Shown here: positions 10,113-18,643 of the stretch, one piece after another | Layout of the letters: every line of letters starts with the position of its first letter | How positions within the stretch are numbered: the first letter of the stretch is position 1 | Assembly (NCBI RefSeq): GCF_004564355.1 | Contig: NZ_CP038266.1 | Span: 186,001 to 250,000, forward strand | Source of the DNA: Microbacterium wangchenii | Lineage (GTDB): Bacteria; Actinomycetota; Actinomycetes; Actinomycetales; Microbacteriaceae | Reading direction: 5' to 3' | Length of the DNA: 64,000 nucleotides | Translations under genes and position numbers: made by a program | The notes under the pieces: generated by a model | What the model was told of the DNA's origin: nothing | Seen by the model: only the letters and a program-made list of their open reading frames with translations | Database searches by the model: none

Positions 10113-10432
10113 ACCCGGTCGCCGTCCTCACCTGGGACACCGGAGAGCAGGTCGCGGTGTACGGCCGGACGGTGTTCGGCCGCGACCCCTTCGGCGGGCC
10201 GTGCGCGACCGTGGTGGTGCGCGACGAGACGCTGTCGCTGTCGCGGACGCACTTCGAGATCGGCGGCGAGCACACCGAGGTGTGGCTGGCCGACCGCTGG
10301 TCGCGCAACGGCACCGTGCTCGTGCGCGACGGCGTGCGCACGACCCTCCGCCCGGGAGAGCGCGTCGCGCTGCGCCCCGGCGACCGCCTCGAGCTCGGCG
10401 ACCGCAGCGCGACCGTGAGCGGGCCGGCATGA
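10109..10432 (+). CDS. Small FHA-domain protein
   Basis: 107 residues, GTG start overlapping the preceding stop (GTGA). Almost the whole protein is one forkhead-associated domain: GRDPFGG in the first strands, SLSRTHFEI containing the SRxH signature, and a WSRNGT loop corresponding to the conserved NGT. FHA domains bind phosphothreonine peptides. Together with the downstream PP2C phosphatase and Ser/Thr kinase it likely reads the phosphorylation state of an operon partner. An upstream ATG at 10046 is possible but lies inside the preceding gene and gives a basic non-FHA extension. Confidence 0.88.
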   Translation: MNPVAVLTWDTGEQVAVYGRTVFGRDPFGGPCATVVVRDETLSLSRTHFEIGGEHTEVWLADRWSRNGTVLVRDGVRTTLRPGERVALRPGDRLELGDRSATVSGPA

Positions 10433-11295
10433 GCGGGGCAGGCGACATCGGCCGGCCGGATCCGCCGGTGACCGTGGTGTGGGGCGCGGCGACCGACGTC
10501 GGCCGGCGCCGCTCCCTCAACGAAGACGCGTTCCTGGCGATGCCGCCGCTGTTCCTCGTGGCCGACGGAATGGGCGGGCACCACGCGGGCGAGATCGCCA
10601 GCGCGACCGTGATCGACGAGTTCGCGCGGCTCGCCGGCCGGGAGAGCCTCACGATCCACGACGTGCAGGCGGCGCTGCGCGCGGCGCGGCGCCGCATCGA
10701 CGCGCTCCCCGAGGGTGGTGGCGCCGGCGCGGGCACGACCCTCGCCGGAGTCACGATCGCCGACGTCGAGGGGGAGGGGTACTGGCTCACCGTCAACCTC
10801 GGCGACTCCCGCACCTACCGCCTCAGCGACGGCGTGCTCGAGCAGGTGAGCGTGGACCACTCCGTCGTGCAGGAGCTCATCGACTCGGGCCAGCTGGACG
10901 CCGCCTCCGCCGCGAAGGACTCCCGCCGCAACGTCATCACGCGCGCCATCGGCGCCGGCAGCGACAGCGAGCCGGATTTCTGGCTGCTGCCGGCGGAGGA
11001 GGGCGACCGCATCCTGATCTGCTCCGACGGACTGCCCACCGAGATCGATGCCGAGCGGATCGATGCGATCCTCCGCTCCGAGCGCCACCCGCAGGCCGCC
11101 GCCGAACGGCTCGTGCGCGAGGCGGTCGAGGCGGGCGGACGCGACAACGTCACCGCGGTGATCGTCGACGCGCTCGCGGTGCGCATCCGCGGCGTCCGCG
11201 ACGGCAGCGAGACCATCCCGTCCACGTCCTTCGACGAGATCGAGGGCGACACCCTGCCACGCGCGCAAGCGCGAGTCCGAGGAGGACTGCAATGA
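10429..11295 (+). CDS. PP2C-type Ser/Thr protein phosphatase
   Basis: 288 residues. The ATG overlaps the FHA gene stop (ATGA). PP2C motifs appear in order: LNEDAF, VADGMGGHHAGE (metal-binding Asp), NLGDSRTYR, ICSDGLPTE and GGRDNVTAVIV. No transmembrane segment is seen, so it is cytosolic, resembling the soluble catalytic domain of Stp/PstP-type phosphatases. It is the presumed antagonist of the kinase encoded two genes downstream. The final bases contain a clear ribosome-binding site (GAGGAGG) for the next gene. Confidence 0.95.
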   Translation: MSGAGDIGRPDPPVTVVWGAATDVGRRRSLNEDAFLAMPPLFLVADGMGGHHAGEIASATVIDEFARLAGRESLTIHDVQAALRAARRRIDALPEGGGAGAGTTLAGVTIADVEGEGYWLTVNLGDSRTYRLSDGVLEQVSVDHSVVQELIDSGQLDAASAAKDSRRNVITRAIGAGSDSEPDFWLLPAEEGDRILICSDGLPTEIDAERIDAILRSERHPQAAAERLVREAVEAGGRDNVTAVIVDALAVRIRGVRDGSETIPSTSFDEIEGDTLPRAQARVRGGLQ

Positions 11296-12572
11296 CCGTC
11301 GTGCGCTACACCCCCGGTTCCCTGCGCGCCGTCGTCGCCCCGCACGCTATCGCCGTGCTCGGTGAGCCTGCGACGGATGCCACGGCCGAGGCCGTGTGGG
11401 AGCAGTTGCACCGTGGCGCAGGCCTGGCCGGCGTCGTCGACGCGCTCGCCGCGGGTGGGCCGCTGTCCGCCCTCCCGCCCTTCGCCGTCGCCCTCGACGA
11501 AGACGGCGGGTGGCGGATCGCGGTCCGCGGCGACCTGACGGTGTCGCTGGGCACGGACGCCGCCGCCGAGCGGGTGGACGGCGCCGGGGTCTCCACGTGG
11601 ATCGAGCGCAGCATCCGATCGGCCGACACACTCGTGATCGGTCCCGCCGCCCCGGTCGCCGCCGCCCTGCCCCTGCGCGACGGCGTCGTCGCGGCGGCAT
11701 CGGTTCTGATCGCCCGGGAGGAGAACGCGTCCCCCGCTCCCGCCGCGCAGCCCGCGGCCGCGCCGGCCGGGCCGCGCCGCTCGGGCGCTCCCGTCGAGCC
11801 GGTGCAGCCGCACAGCGTGGCCGAGGTGCGCCAGGAGGCGGACGCGCCGTCGGTTCCCGAGGCCCCCGGCGCCACCGAGCCCCCAGCCGCGCCGGCGGTT
11901 GCCGACGCCCCGGCCGCGTCCGCAGCCCCCGACGCGCCGCCGACGCACCCCACTCCGGCCGCGCCCGAGGTGCCGGCGCCCGCCGCCGCCGTCCCCACGC
12001 CGGCGGCGCCCGCCCCCGCGACGGCCCCGGCGCCCGAGGTGCCGGCGGCCCCGGCCGCCGCGGTGCCGCCTCTGGACGAAGACATCGAAGCCACGATCAT
12101 CCGCGGCCCGGGCGAGGCAGAGGGGGAGTCCGAGGACGCCACCATCACCCTCGAGGAGGCACGCCGGCTCCGCGCCGCCGGGGAGCTGCCGCCGGTCGCG
12201 CCGCCGCTTTCGCCGCCCGTGCCCTCCGCCGCCGCGGGGCTGCTGCGGGTCTCCAGCGGGCAGAGCGTGCTGCTCGAGCGCACCGTCATCATCGGACGCC
12301 GTCCCCGCTCGACCCGCATCAGCGGCGCCGACCTGCCGCACCTCATCGCCGTGGACAGCCCGCAGCAGGACATCTCGCGCAACCACCTCGAGGTGCGCGT
12401 CGAGGGCGACAGCATCCTGGCCACCGACCTGAACACGACCAACGGCACGCGGCTGCTGCGCCGGGGCGCGGAGCCGGTGCGCCTGCACCCGGGCGAGCAG
12501 ACGATCGTCGTCCCCGGGGACGTGCTCGACCTCGGCGACGGGATCACCGTCGCCGTCGAGGATGTTCCGTGA
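11292..12572 (+). CDS. FHA-domain protein with Ala/Pro-rich linker
   Basis: 426 residues. The ATG overlaps the PP2C stop and is preceded by GAGGAGGACTGCA. An N-terminal region of about 130 residues of unknown fold is followed by a low-complexity Ala/Pro/Glu linker (about residues 140-260), a segment with EATIIRG and DATITL, two Thr-containing motifs that resemble kinase target sites (inference), and a C-terminal FHA domain (about 315-420) with IIGRRPRS, ISRNHLE and NTTNGT. This layout, a phosphorylatable Thr motif plus FHA in one protein, recalls GarA-like switches. It is translationally coupled to the kinase gene. Confidence 0.88.
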   Translation: MTVVRYTPGSLRAVVAPHAIAVLGEPATDATAEAVWEQLHRGAGLAGVVDALAAGGPLSALPPFAVALDEDGGWRIAVRGDLTVSLGTDAAAERVDGAGVSTWIERSIRSADTLVIGPAAPVAAALPLRDGVVAAASVLIAREENASPAPAAQPAAAPAGPRRSGAPVEPVQPHSVAEVRQEADAPSVPEAPGATEPPAAPAVADAPAASAAPDAPPTHPTPAAPEVPAPAAAVPTPAAPAPATAPAPEVPAAPAAAVPPLDEDIEATIIRGPGEAEGESEDATITLEEARRLRAAGELPPVAPPLSPPVPSAAAGLLRVSSGQSVLLERTVIIGRRPRSTRISGADLPHLIAVDSPQQDISRNHLEVRVEGDSILATDLNTTNGTRLLRRGAEPVRLHPGEQTIVVPGDVLDLGDGITVAVEDVP

Positions 12573-14251
12573 GTTCGCGCCGCGCGCCGCAGTCACCCCC
12601 CGACCTGCCCGGGTTCACGTTCGTCGAACTGCTGGGCTCCGGCGGGTTCGCCGACGTCTTCCTCTACGAGCAGCACCTGCCCAAGCGCCGGGTCGCCGTG
12701 AAGGTGCTCCTCACCGAGCGCATGACGAGCGGGTCGATCGTGGAGTTCACCGCCGAGGCCAACGTCATGGCGATGCTGTCGACGCACCCGGCGATCGTCA
12801 CCATCCACCAGGCCGGGGTGGCCGGCGACGGCCGCCCGTACCTGGTGATGGAGTACTGCTCCCGGCCCAACCTGCAGGCCCGCTACCGGCGCGAGCCGTT
12901 CTCGGTGGCCGAGGCCCTGCGCGTGGGCGTGCAGGTCGCGGCGGCCGTGGAGACCGCCCACCGCGCCGGCGTGCTCCACCGCGACATCAAACCCGCCAAC
13001 ATCCTCGTGACCGAGTACAACCGTCCGGCGCTGACCGACTTCGGCATCGCGTCGACGACCGCCGGCGCCGCCGACGCGGGCGGGCTGTCGATCCCGTGGT
13101 CACCCCCGGAGGCGCTGGCCGCGGTGCCCACCGGCGACGCGCGCTCGGACGTGTGGTCGCTGGGCGCCACGGTGTACAGCCTGCTGGCCGGGCGGTCCCC
13201 GTTCGAGCTCGTGGGCCACCGCAACACCGGCGCGGAGCTCATCTCCCGCATCGAGACGCTGGCGCTGCCGCCCCTGGGCCGGCCGGATGCTCCGCCCTCG
13301 CTGGAGCGCGTGCTCGAGCGGGCGATGGCCAAGTCTCCCGCCGACCGGTACGACACCGCACTGGCGTTCGCGCGTGCGCTGCAGAAGGTGCAGATCGAGT
13401 CCGCGCACGCCGTGACGCCGATCGACATCCTCGACGACGGCACGCCCGACGGGGTCGTGGACGACGAGGATGACGGCCTCACCCGCGTCCGCGGGGTCGT
13501 CAGCATCGACCCGGAGACCCACCCCGCCGCCGGCCCCACGCGGCCGCCGCTTCCGCGGCACGACCAGTGGGCGCCCGAGGCGGCGACCGGCCGCGCCGTC
13601 GCCGACGACGCCACCCGCGTCCGGCCGCCGTCGGTGATCCCGCAGGCCCCGGCCGCGCGCATGTCGGCCGCACCTCTCCGGCCCACCCATCCGGCCGGTC
13701 CCGCCGTCCCGCCTCCGCCCCCGGCTCCGGCCGCGCCCGGCGGCGCGAGCGCCGGTGCGGCGACGTACACCCAGCCGACCCCGGATCTGTCGGGCGACCC
13801 GGGCGCGCCGGCTCCCGAGGCCGCACCGCCGGCGTCGCGCCGCGGACTGTGGTTCGCCGTCGGCGCCGGTGCGTTCGTCCTCGTGATCGCCGTCATCCTC
13901 GCCCTCTCCCTGCCCACGGTCCTCGGTGGCGGGGGCGAGCCGACGCCGACGGCGGCACCCACCGACGAGCCGATCGATGTGATCCCCGTCACGGCAGCGC
14001 CTCCGGCCGATCTCACCGGCACGGTCACGCCCGAGGGCGTCGTCTTCACGTGGGTGAACCCCGACCCCGCGCAGGGCGACGCGTACCTGTGGGGTGTCGT
14101 GGAGCGCGGAGGCGGCGACACGGCGCTGCAGTCGGTGTCGGAGACCACCGTCACGGTGCCCGCCGACCCCTCCGGAACCACGTGCATCGAAGTGCTCATC
14201 CGCCGCGCGAACGGGCAGGCCTCCGACCCGGCCACCGCCTGCGCCCCCTGA
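12569..14251 (+). CDS. Membrane Ser/Thr protein kinase (PknB-like)
   Basis: 560 residues, GTG start overlapping the FHA gene stop (GTGA). Hanks-type kinase domain at residues 15-280: Gly loop GSGGFADVF, catalytic Lys45 in VAVKVL, HRDIKPANIL (Asp139) and DFG at 157. After a Pro/Ala-rich juxtamembrane linker comes one transmembrane helix (about 428-450) and a short extracytoplasmic domain of about 100 residues with a fibronectin-like strand pattern and two Cys near the C-terminus, not PASTA repeats. It is the last gene of the operon, so the kinase, phosphatase and two FHA readers are co-produced with the giant surface protein. Confidence 0.95.
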   Translation: MSSRRAPQSPPDLPGFTFVELLGSGGFADVFLYEQHLPKRRVAVKVLLTERMTSGSIVEFTAEANVMAMLSTHPAIVTIHQAGVAGDGRPYLVMEYCSRPNLQARYRREPFSVAEALRVGVQVAAAVETAHRAGVLHRDIKPANILVTEYNRPALTDFGIASTTAGAADAGGLSIPWSPPEALAAVPTGDARSDVWSLGATVYSLLAGRSPFELVGHRNTGAELISRIETLALPPLGRPDAPPSLERVLERAMAKSPADRYDTALAFARALQKVQIESAHAVTPIDILDDGTPDGVVDDEDDGLTRVRGVVSIDPETHPAAGPTRPPLPRHDQWAPEAATGRAVADDATRVRPPSVIPQAPAARMSAAPLRPTHPAGPAVPPPPPAPAAPGGASAGAATYTQPTPDLSGDPGAPAPEAAPPASRRGLWFAVGAGAFVLVIAVILALSLPTVLGGGGEPTPTAAPTDEPIDVIPVTAAPPADLTGTVTPEGVVFTWVNPDPAQGDAYLWGVVERGGGDTALQSVSETTVTVPADPSGTTCIEVLIRRANGQASDPATACAP

Positions 14252-14275
14252 CCCCATCCTTCCCTCCCCTCCCCG

Positions 14276-14291
14276 CGGCCTCAGCAGGCCG
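14276..14291 (+). terminator. Short hairpin after the surface/kinase operon
   Basis: CGGCCT-CAGC-AGGCCG forms a 6-bp stem with a tetraloop 25 bp after the kinase stop. There is no U tract, as is usual in high-GC actinobacteria, so it is a candidate only. Confidence 0.4.
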
Positions 14292-14392
14292 GGACTTCGG
14301 CGCGGCTGCATCCAGATCGGGCGTTCGGGCGGAATAACCCTGTGGACGCCCGCTCACCCCCGGTCGGGTGCCGCCATCGAAGGAGCTGGAAG

Positions 14393-14986
14393 ATGAACAA
14401 GACGCTGCGCCTCACCGTCGCCCTCGCGGCCGCCGCGGGTCTCGCGCTCGCCGCCGCCCCCGCGCACGCCACGGGAGGCTCCGCCCCGTCCGGGACCATC
14501 GTCGACGTCGCCGTCGGCGCATCCGGCGGCGGCACTCCCGACGGCAACCCGTGGGACTACGACCTGCTGGTGCAGGCCGTCGTGGCCACGGGGCTCGATG
14601 CCACGCTCGCCGACACCTCGACCGCGTACACGGTCTTCGCGCCGAACGACCGCGCGTTCCTGCGCCTGGTGGAAGATCTGACCGGATCCCGTCCGGCCTC
14701 CGAGGCCGATGCGCTGGCGGCGATCACGTCGACCTTCACGACCGAGCAGATCACCACCATCCTGCTGTACCACGTCGTCCCGGGTCAGAAGCTCGGTCCG
14801 ATCCGCGTGATCACGTCGAAGTCGCTCACGATGGCCGACGGCGGCACCATCCAGCCGCGCGGCATCACCCTGCGCGACGAGTCGCCGGCGCTGAAGGACC
14901 CGAAGCTCGTGCCGTGGGCCATCGGGATCCCCGCGACCAACGGCGTGATCCACACCATCGACCGCGTGCTCGTCCCCGCCCTCTGA
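14393..14986 (+). CDS. Secreted fasciclin (FAS1) domain protein
   Basis: 197 residues. The start is fixed by AAGGAGCTGGA just upstream of ATG. An N-terminal signal peptide (NKTLRLTVALAAA to APAHA, cleavage near residue 27) precedes one FAS1 domain: DLLVQAVVATGLDATL, TVFAPNDRAF, LLYHVVPG and the closing NGVIHTIDRVLVP. FAS1 domains mediate cell adhesion or matrix contacts. It is monocistronic, lying between the kinase operon and a two-component operon, with a strong hairpin immediately downstream. Confidence 0.93.
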   Translation: MNKTLRLTVALAAAAGLALAAAPAHATGGSAPSGTIVDVAVGASGGGTPDGNPWDYDLLVQAVVATGLDATLADTSTAYTVFAPNDRAFLRLVEDLTGSRPASEADALAAITSTFTTEQITTILLYHVVPGQKLGPIRVITSKSLTMADGGTIQPRGITLRDESPALKDPKLVPWAIGIPATNGVIHTIDRVLVPAL

Positions 14987-14996
14987 TGCTGGGTGT

Positions 14997-15025
14997 CCCG
15001 CGGCGCCCGGTCCGGGCGTCGCGGG
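14997..15025 (+). terminator. Strong GC-rich hairpin after the fasciclin gene
   Basis: CCCGCG and CGCCCGG pair with CCGGGCG and CGCGGG around one mismatch, giving a 13-pair stem with almost no loop, 11 bp after the fasciclin stop. Confidence 0.6.
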
Positions 15026-15076
15026 GCAGGGTTCGCGCAGTACGGAATGCCCGCGGCCGCATATGCGGCGCGAGCA

Positions 15077-15092
15077 GGGGTAGGGAAACCCC
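15077..15092. promoter_or_regulatory. Candidate operator upstream of the two-component operon
   Basis: GGGGTAGGGAAACCCC, an imperfect palindrome, lies about 50 bp upstream of the -10 box of the histidine kinase gene. Operons of this type are often autoregulated, so this may be a response-regulator site (inference). Confidence 0.3.
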
Positions 15093-15139
15093 GAACGAGG
15101 CGTCGGGAGAACTCGGGGGCGGTGGCGCGCCCCCGGCTC

Positions 15140-15151
15140 TAGCGTGGGGAC
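15140..15151 (+). promoter_or_regulatory. Leaderless promoter -10 box of the histidine kinase gene
   Basis: TAGCGT at 15140-15145 lies 6 nt before the ATG at 15152 and there is no Shine-Dalgarno sequence, the geometry of actinobacterial leaderless genes. Confidence 0.5.
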
Positions 15152-16504
15152 ATGACCTCGAACACCGCTGCGGCGCCCGCGTCGCCTCCCGCACCCGCGA
15201 CCGGGCCCGCACCCGGGTCCCCACCCGCGGACGGCCCCCGCCCCGCCGCGGCCTCCGCCGTCCGCTCACCGGTCGCCTCCCCCGTGCGGGTTCTGGTCGC
15301 TCTCGCGCAGCTCGCCGCGCTCGGGGTGGTCGGACCGGTCGTCTTCACCGTGCTGATCACGCTCCTGAGCACGGGGATCGGCACGGCCGTCGTCCTCGGG
15401 ATCGGTCTGCTGCTGCTCATCGGCTTCGTCTACGCGCTGTGGGCCGTGGCATGGCTGGAGGCGGCACGGATCGACGGGCTGTACCACGTCGGCGTTCCCG
15501 CGCCGGCGCTGCGCCGCCGTCCCCGTCCCGGATTCGGCGGCGTCCTGCTCATGTTCTGGCGTCAGGCGATCGATCCGGGCGTGTGGCGGGGCATCGCGAA
15601 CTTCGCCATCGCGACCGCGCTCGGCCTCGTCACGATCCTGCTGGTCGCGGTCCTGGTGTCGGGCATCGCCCTGACCCTGTCGCCGCTGCTGGCCGGTGAA
15701 GGCGTCTCCCGCCTGTGGGGCTGGGACCTGGAGCTGCCCGCGACGTGGGCCTTCGTGGTCGGGCCGGTCATGGTGGCGCTGTCGGCCGCGGCGCTCATCG
15801 GTGTCGCGATCCTGCACGGCGTGCTCTCGCGCCTGATCATGGTGCCCTCCCGAGAGGCGCAGCTGGCCGCGCAGGCCCGTCAGTCCGCCGAGCAGCGGGC
15901 AGGGGCCGTGCGGGCCGCCGACGTCGAGCGCACCCGCATCGAGCGCGACCTGCACGACGGCGTCCAGCCGCGCCTCGTCTCCGTCGGCATGACCCTGGGC
16001 CTGGCGCGGCAGAAGATCGACGACGACCCGGCCGCGGCCACCGCGCTCATCGAGGAGGCGCACACCTCCACCAAGGCCGCCATCACCGAACTGCGCCAGC
16101 TGGCCCGCGGCATCCACGCATCGGTCCTGGACGACCGCGGTCTGGATGCGGCGCTGTCGGCGCTCGCCGCCCGCTCGCACGTGCCCGTGCAGCTGGACGT
16201 ACGCATCGAGGGCCGGTGCGAGCGCAGCGCCGAGGCGGCGGTGTACTTCGCCATCGCGGAGTCGCTCACCAATGCCGCCAAGCACTCCCGCGCGAGCGCC
16301 GTGCGCGTCGTGGTCCGCCGGCGCGACGACGGGACCCTGTGGACCCGCGTCGAGGACGACGGGATCGGCGGCGCACGGATCCTTCCCGGGGGAGGCCTCG
16401 ACGGCATCTCCAACCGCATCGTCGGCGCGGGCGGCACCTACCGCCTCGACAGCCCCCACGGCGGCCCGACCGCTCTGGAGGTGAGTGTGCCGTGCGCATT
16501 CTGA
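15152..16504 (+). CDS. Sensor histidine kinase (HisKA_3/NarL-type, multi-pass membrane)
   Basis: 450 residues. The N-terminus is Pro/Ala-rich; four or more transmembrane helices occur between residues 45 and 225. The dimerisation helix has ERDLHDGVQPRLV with phospho-acceptor His268, followed by a degenerate HATPase_c domain (AESLTNAAKHS for the N box, VEDDGIGG for the G1 box). This is the class that pairs with LuxR-type regulators. The response regulator gene overlaps its 3' end by 13 bp, and a DUF4097 membrane protein completes the operon, an arrangement like LiaFSR-type envelope-stress systems (inference). Confidence 0.93.
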   Translation: MTSNTAAAPASPPAPATGPAPGSPPADGPRPAAASAVRSPVASPVRVLVALAQLAALGVVGPVVFTVLITLLSTGIGTAVVLGIGLLLLIGFVYALWAVAWLEAARIDGLYHVGVPAPALRRRPRPGFGGVLLMFWRQAIDPGVWRGIANFAIATALGLVTILLVAVLVSGIALTLSPLLAGEGVSRLWGWDLELPATWAFVVGPVMVALSAAALIGVAILHGVLSRLIMVPSREAQLAAQARQSAEQRAGAVRAADVERTRIERDLHDGVQPRLVSVGMTLGLARQKIDDDPAAATALIEEAHTSTKAAITELRQLARGIHASVLDDRGLDAALSALAARSHVPVQLDVRIEGRCERSAEAAVYFAIAESLTNAAKHSRASAVRVVVRRRDDGTLWTRVEDDGIGGARILPGGGLDGISNRIVGAGGTYRLDSPHGGPTALEVSVPCAF

Positions 16505-17169
16505 TCTGTGAAGACAGCGTTCTTCTGAGGGAGGGGCTCGTCCGGCTCCTCGTCGACGCGGGGCACGACGTGGTCGCCTCCCTCCCCGACGCCTCCGTCC
16601 TGGACGAGACCGTCGCTGCGACCGCCCCCGACCTCTGCATCCTGGACGTGCGGCTCCCGCCCACCTACACCGACGAGGGCATCCGCGCCGCCGCCCGGCT
16701 GCGGTCGCAGCATCCGGAGCTTCCCGTCCTCGTCCTCTCGCAGTACGTCGAGGAGCGCTACGCCACCGACCTCATCGGGGGAGGCGGCGGCGCGCTCGGG
16801 TACCTGCTGAAGGACCGGGTCGCCGATGTGGCCGAGTTCCTCGAGTCGGTCGCACGCATCGGCGAAGGTGCCACCGTCCTCGACCCCGAGGTCGTCGCGC
16901 AACTGCTCGGCCGGCGCAGCCGCGACGAGCGGATGCAGCGGCTGACCGAGCGGGAACGCTCGGTGCTCGCCCTCATCGCCGAAGGCAGGTCGAACCAGGC
17001 GATCGCCGCGACGCTGTTCGTGTCGGAGGCGAGCGTCGAGAAGCACATCACCGCGATCTTCCAGAAGCTCGGGCTCGAGCAGGACGAGTCGGGGAACCGG
17101 CGCGTGCAGGCCGCGCTCGCCCACATCGAACACGGCGGATCCACGCCGCAGACAGGAGCAGGACGATGA
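16492..17169 (+). CDS. NarL/LuxR-family response regulator
   Basis: 225 residues, GTG start 13 bp before the kinase stop. The receiver domain starts RILICEDSVLLREG with acidic pocket Glu7/Asp8 and phospho-acceptor Asp52 (ILDVRLPP); the conserved Lys is in LLKDRV. The C-terminal LuxR-type helix-turn-helix (about 145-205) has LTERERSVLALIAEG and SVEKHITAIFQKL. It overlaps the DUF4097 gene by ATGA. Its likely targets include its own operon. Confidence 0.95.
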   Translation: MRILICEDSVLLREGLVRLLVDAGHDVVASLPDASVLDETVAATAPDLCILDVRLPPTYTDEGIRAAARLRSQHPELPVLVLSQYVEERYATDLIGGGGGALGYLLKDRVADVAEFLESVARIGEGATVLDPEVVAQLLGRRSRDERMQRLTERERSVLALIAEGRSNQAIAATLFVSEASVEKHITAIFQKLGLEQDESGNRRVQAALAHIEHGGSTPQTGAGR

Positions 17170-18005
17170 CCAGCACGCTCACCCCGCCGCCGCTTCCCCC
17201 GGCCGCCGAGCCGGTCGGACCGCGCCCCAATCGCGACGCCGCCCGGGTGATCACGATCCTCGTCGCGCTGCTCGGCGCCGGCGTGCTCGTGGCCGTCGTG
17301 TGGAGCGGCATGCGTGCGAGCATGGCCTCCGCGTTCGCGTACACCGGCACCAGCAGCATCGAGGTGGACCGCGTGAGCGACCTCGACATCGAAGTCGGTG
17401 CCGCCGACCTCACGGTGCGCTTCGACGACGTGACGGAGGCGACCCTCGACGTGCGCAACTCCACGAACGGCGAGTGGACGCTCCGGCACGACGGGCAGAC
17501 GCTGCTCGTGCACAGTCCGCGCGTGATGTGGGGGTCGTGGTTCGGCAACGGCAACGGCCGTGCCATCCTGACCCTGCCCGCCGAGCTGGAAGGCTCCGAC
17601 GCGCGGCTGTCCGTCGGGGCCGGCTCCCTCACGGCCGACGGCGCGTTCGGCGAGCTGGATCTCGGCATGGGTGCGGGCGAGATGACCGTCACCGGCAGCG
17701 CCGACATGCTCGTCGCCGACGTCAGCGCCGGCCGGGCCGACATCGACATCGACGGTGTGCGGGAAGCCGATCTGCAGGTGAGCGCAGGCGACCTGTTCGC
17801 ACGCCTCGGTGGCTCGGCCCCGTCGGAGGTCCGCGCCACCGTCAGTGCCGGATCGCTCCAGCTGACCCTCCCCGACGACGTGTACGACGTGCGTTCGGAC
17901 GTCTCGGCGGGCGGGTTCGACAACGGCCTGCGCACCGCGTCCGACGCATCCGCCCAGGTGTTCGTCGAGGTCGCCGCCGGCAACGCCCGTCTCCTCGCCG
18001 ACTGA
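17166..18005 (+). CDS. Membrane-anchored DUF4097-like beta-helix protein
   Basis: 279 residues. A Pro-rich cytosolic N-terminus is followed by one transmembrane helix (about 22-45) and an extracytoplasmic region of repeating short beta strands rich in Gly/Ala/Asp (GAGSLTADG, SAGRADIDIDG, SAGSLQLTLP), typical of DUF4097/adhesin-like solenoids. It is coupled by ATGA to the response regulator, so it is likely a sensory accessory or output of that two-component system, comparable in context to LiaF or LiaG (inference). A palindromic repeat follows directly. Confidence 0.85.
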   Translation: MTSTLTPPPLPPAAEPVGPRPNRDAARVITILVALLGAGVLVAVVWSGMRASMASAFAYTGTSSIEVDRVSDLDIEVGAADLTVRFDDVTEATLDVRNSTNGEWTLRHDGQTLLVHSPRVMWGSWFGNGNGRAILTLPAELEGSDARLSVGAGSLTADGAFGELDLGMGAGEMTVTGSADMLVADVSAGRADIDIDGVREADLQVSAGDLFARLGGSAPSEVRATVSAGSLQLTLPDDVYDVRSDVSAGGFDNGLRTASDASAQVFVEVAAGNARLLAD

Positions 18006-18030
18006 CTCCGCCCCCGCCGCCTCCGCGGCC

Positions 18031-18100
18031 CCGAAAGTGCATCGACTCGGCCAGAGTGCACCATATCCGGTGCACACTCGCCGGGTCGGTGCGCTTTCGG
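18031..18100. repeat. 70-bp palindromic repeat, copy A
   Basis: Two 32-base arms (18031-18062 and 18069-18100) pair with about five mismatches or G-U pairs around a 6-nt loop ATATCC. The left arm contains GTGCATCGACTCGGCCAGAG. The same 70-bp structure with a different loop occurs at 25718-25787. It is a REP-like dispersed element sitting between convergent genes, where it may also terminate transcription. Confidence 0.8.
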
Positions 18101-18114
18101 CGAGAGGGTGGGCG

Positions 18115-18594
18115 TCAGCGGCCGGTGTCGTAGAGGTGGCGGCCGCCGTGGCCGAGCACCTTCACCACGACGCCGCGCGCGTGCAGCTCGGAGACGGCGC
18201 GGGTCTCCTCCTCCAGCGTCGTCCCGAGGGCGTGGACGTTGGCGACCACGAGCACATCGCCGCGGCCCAGCGTCGCGAAGAACCGCGCGAGTCGCTCCGA
18301 CCAGTCCTCGAGCGTTTCGGGCGAGGGATGCCGGAAGCCTTCGATGGGCACGCCGAAACGGGTCAGGTCGTCGCGCTGCTGCACGACCGACGGCATGCCA
18401 GGTCGCGACACCACGAGCCCCACCAGGCGCGCGCCGGCGGGGCGGGCGAGCCACCAGTCCCGGTCGCGCTGGAGCTCGGTGAAGCACTTGGGGCATTGGG
18501 CAGCCGGATGCGGCAGATGCAGCGGGCTCGTGTCGGCCCGGGGTGCCTGGGGCCGGGTGTGCGCGATCTCGGCCATGTCTCGCATGTCGCTCAT
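18115..18594 (-). CDS. Orphan serine-recombinase-like (resolvase N-terminal) domain protein
   Basis: 159 residues; the ATG at 18594 is chosen because GGGAGG lies just upstream. An N-terminal CPKC pair (one half of a zinc ribbon) precedes a resolvase-like catalytic fold: LVGLVVSRPGMPSVVQQRDDL resembles the Y-x-R-V-S-x-x-x-Q-x-x-Q region and keeps a Ser; then GDVLVVANVHALGTTLEE resembles the GD-LVV-x-x-x-DRL-x-R-S segment but lacks its Arg residues. There is no DNA-binding helix-turn-helix, large C-terminal domain or adjacent attachment site. It may be a domesticated or signalling relative rather than an active recombinase. Confidence 0.65.
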   Translation of the reverse strand: MSDMRDMAEIAHTRPQAPRADTSPLHLPHPAAQCPKCFTELQRDRDWWLARPAGARLVGLVVSRPGMPSVVQQRDDLTRFGVPIEGFRHPSPETLEDWSERLARFFATLGRGDVLVVANVHALGTTLEEETRAVSELHARGVVVKVLGHGGRHLYDTGR

Positions 18595-18643
18595 GACACC
18601 TCCCGCCCTTCTATTGTGCCTGTTTCCGGCCCGCGGCGAGGGG

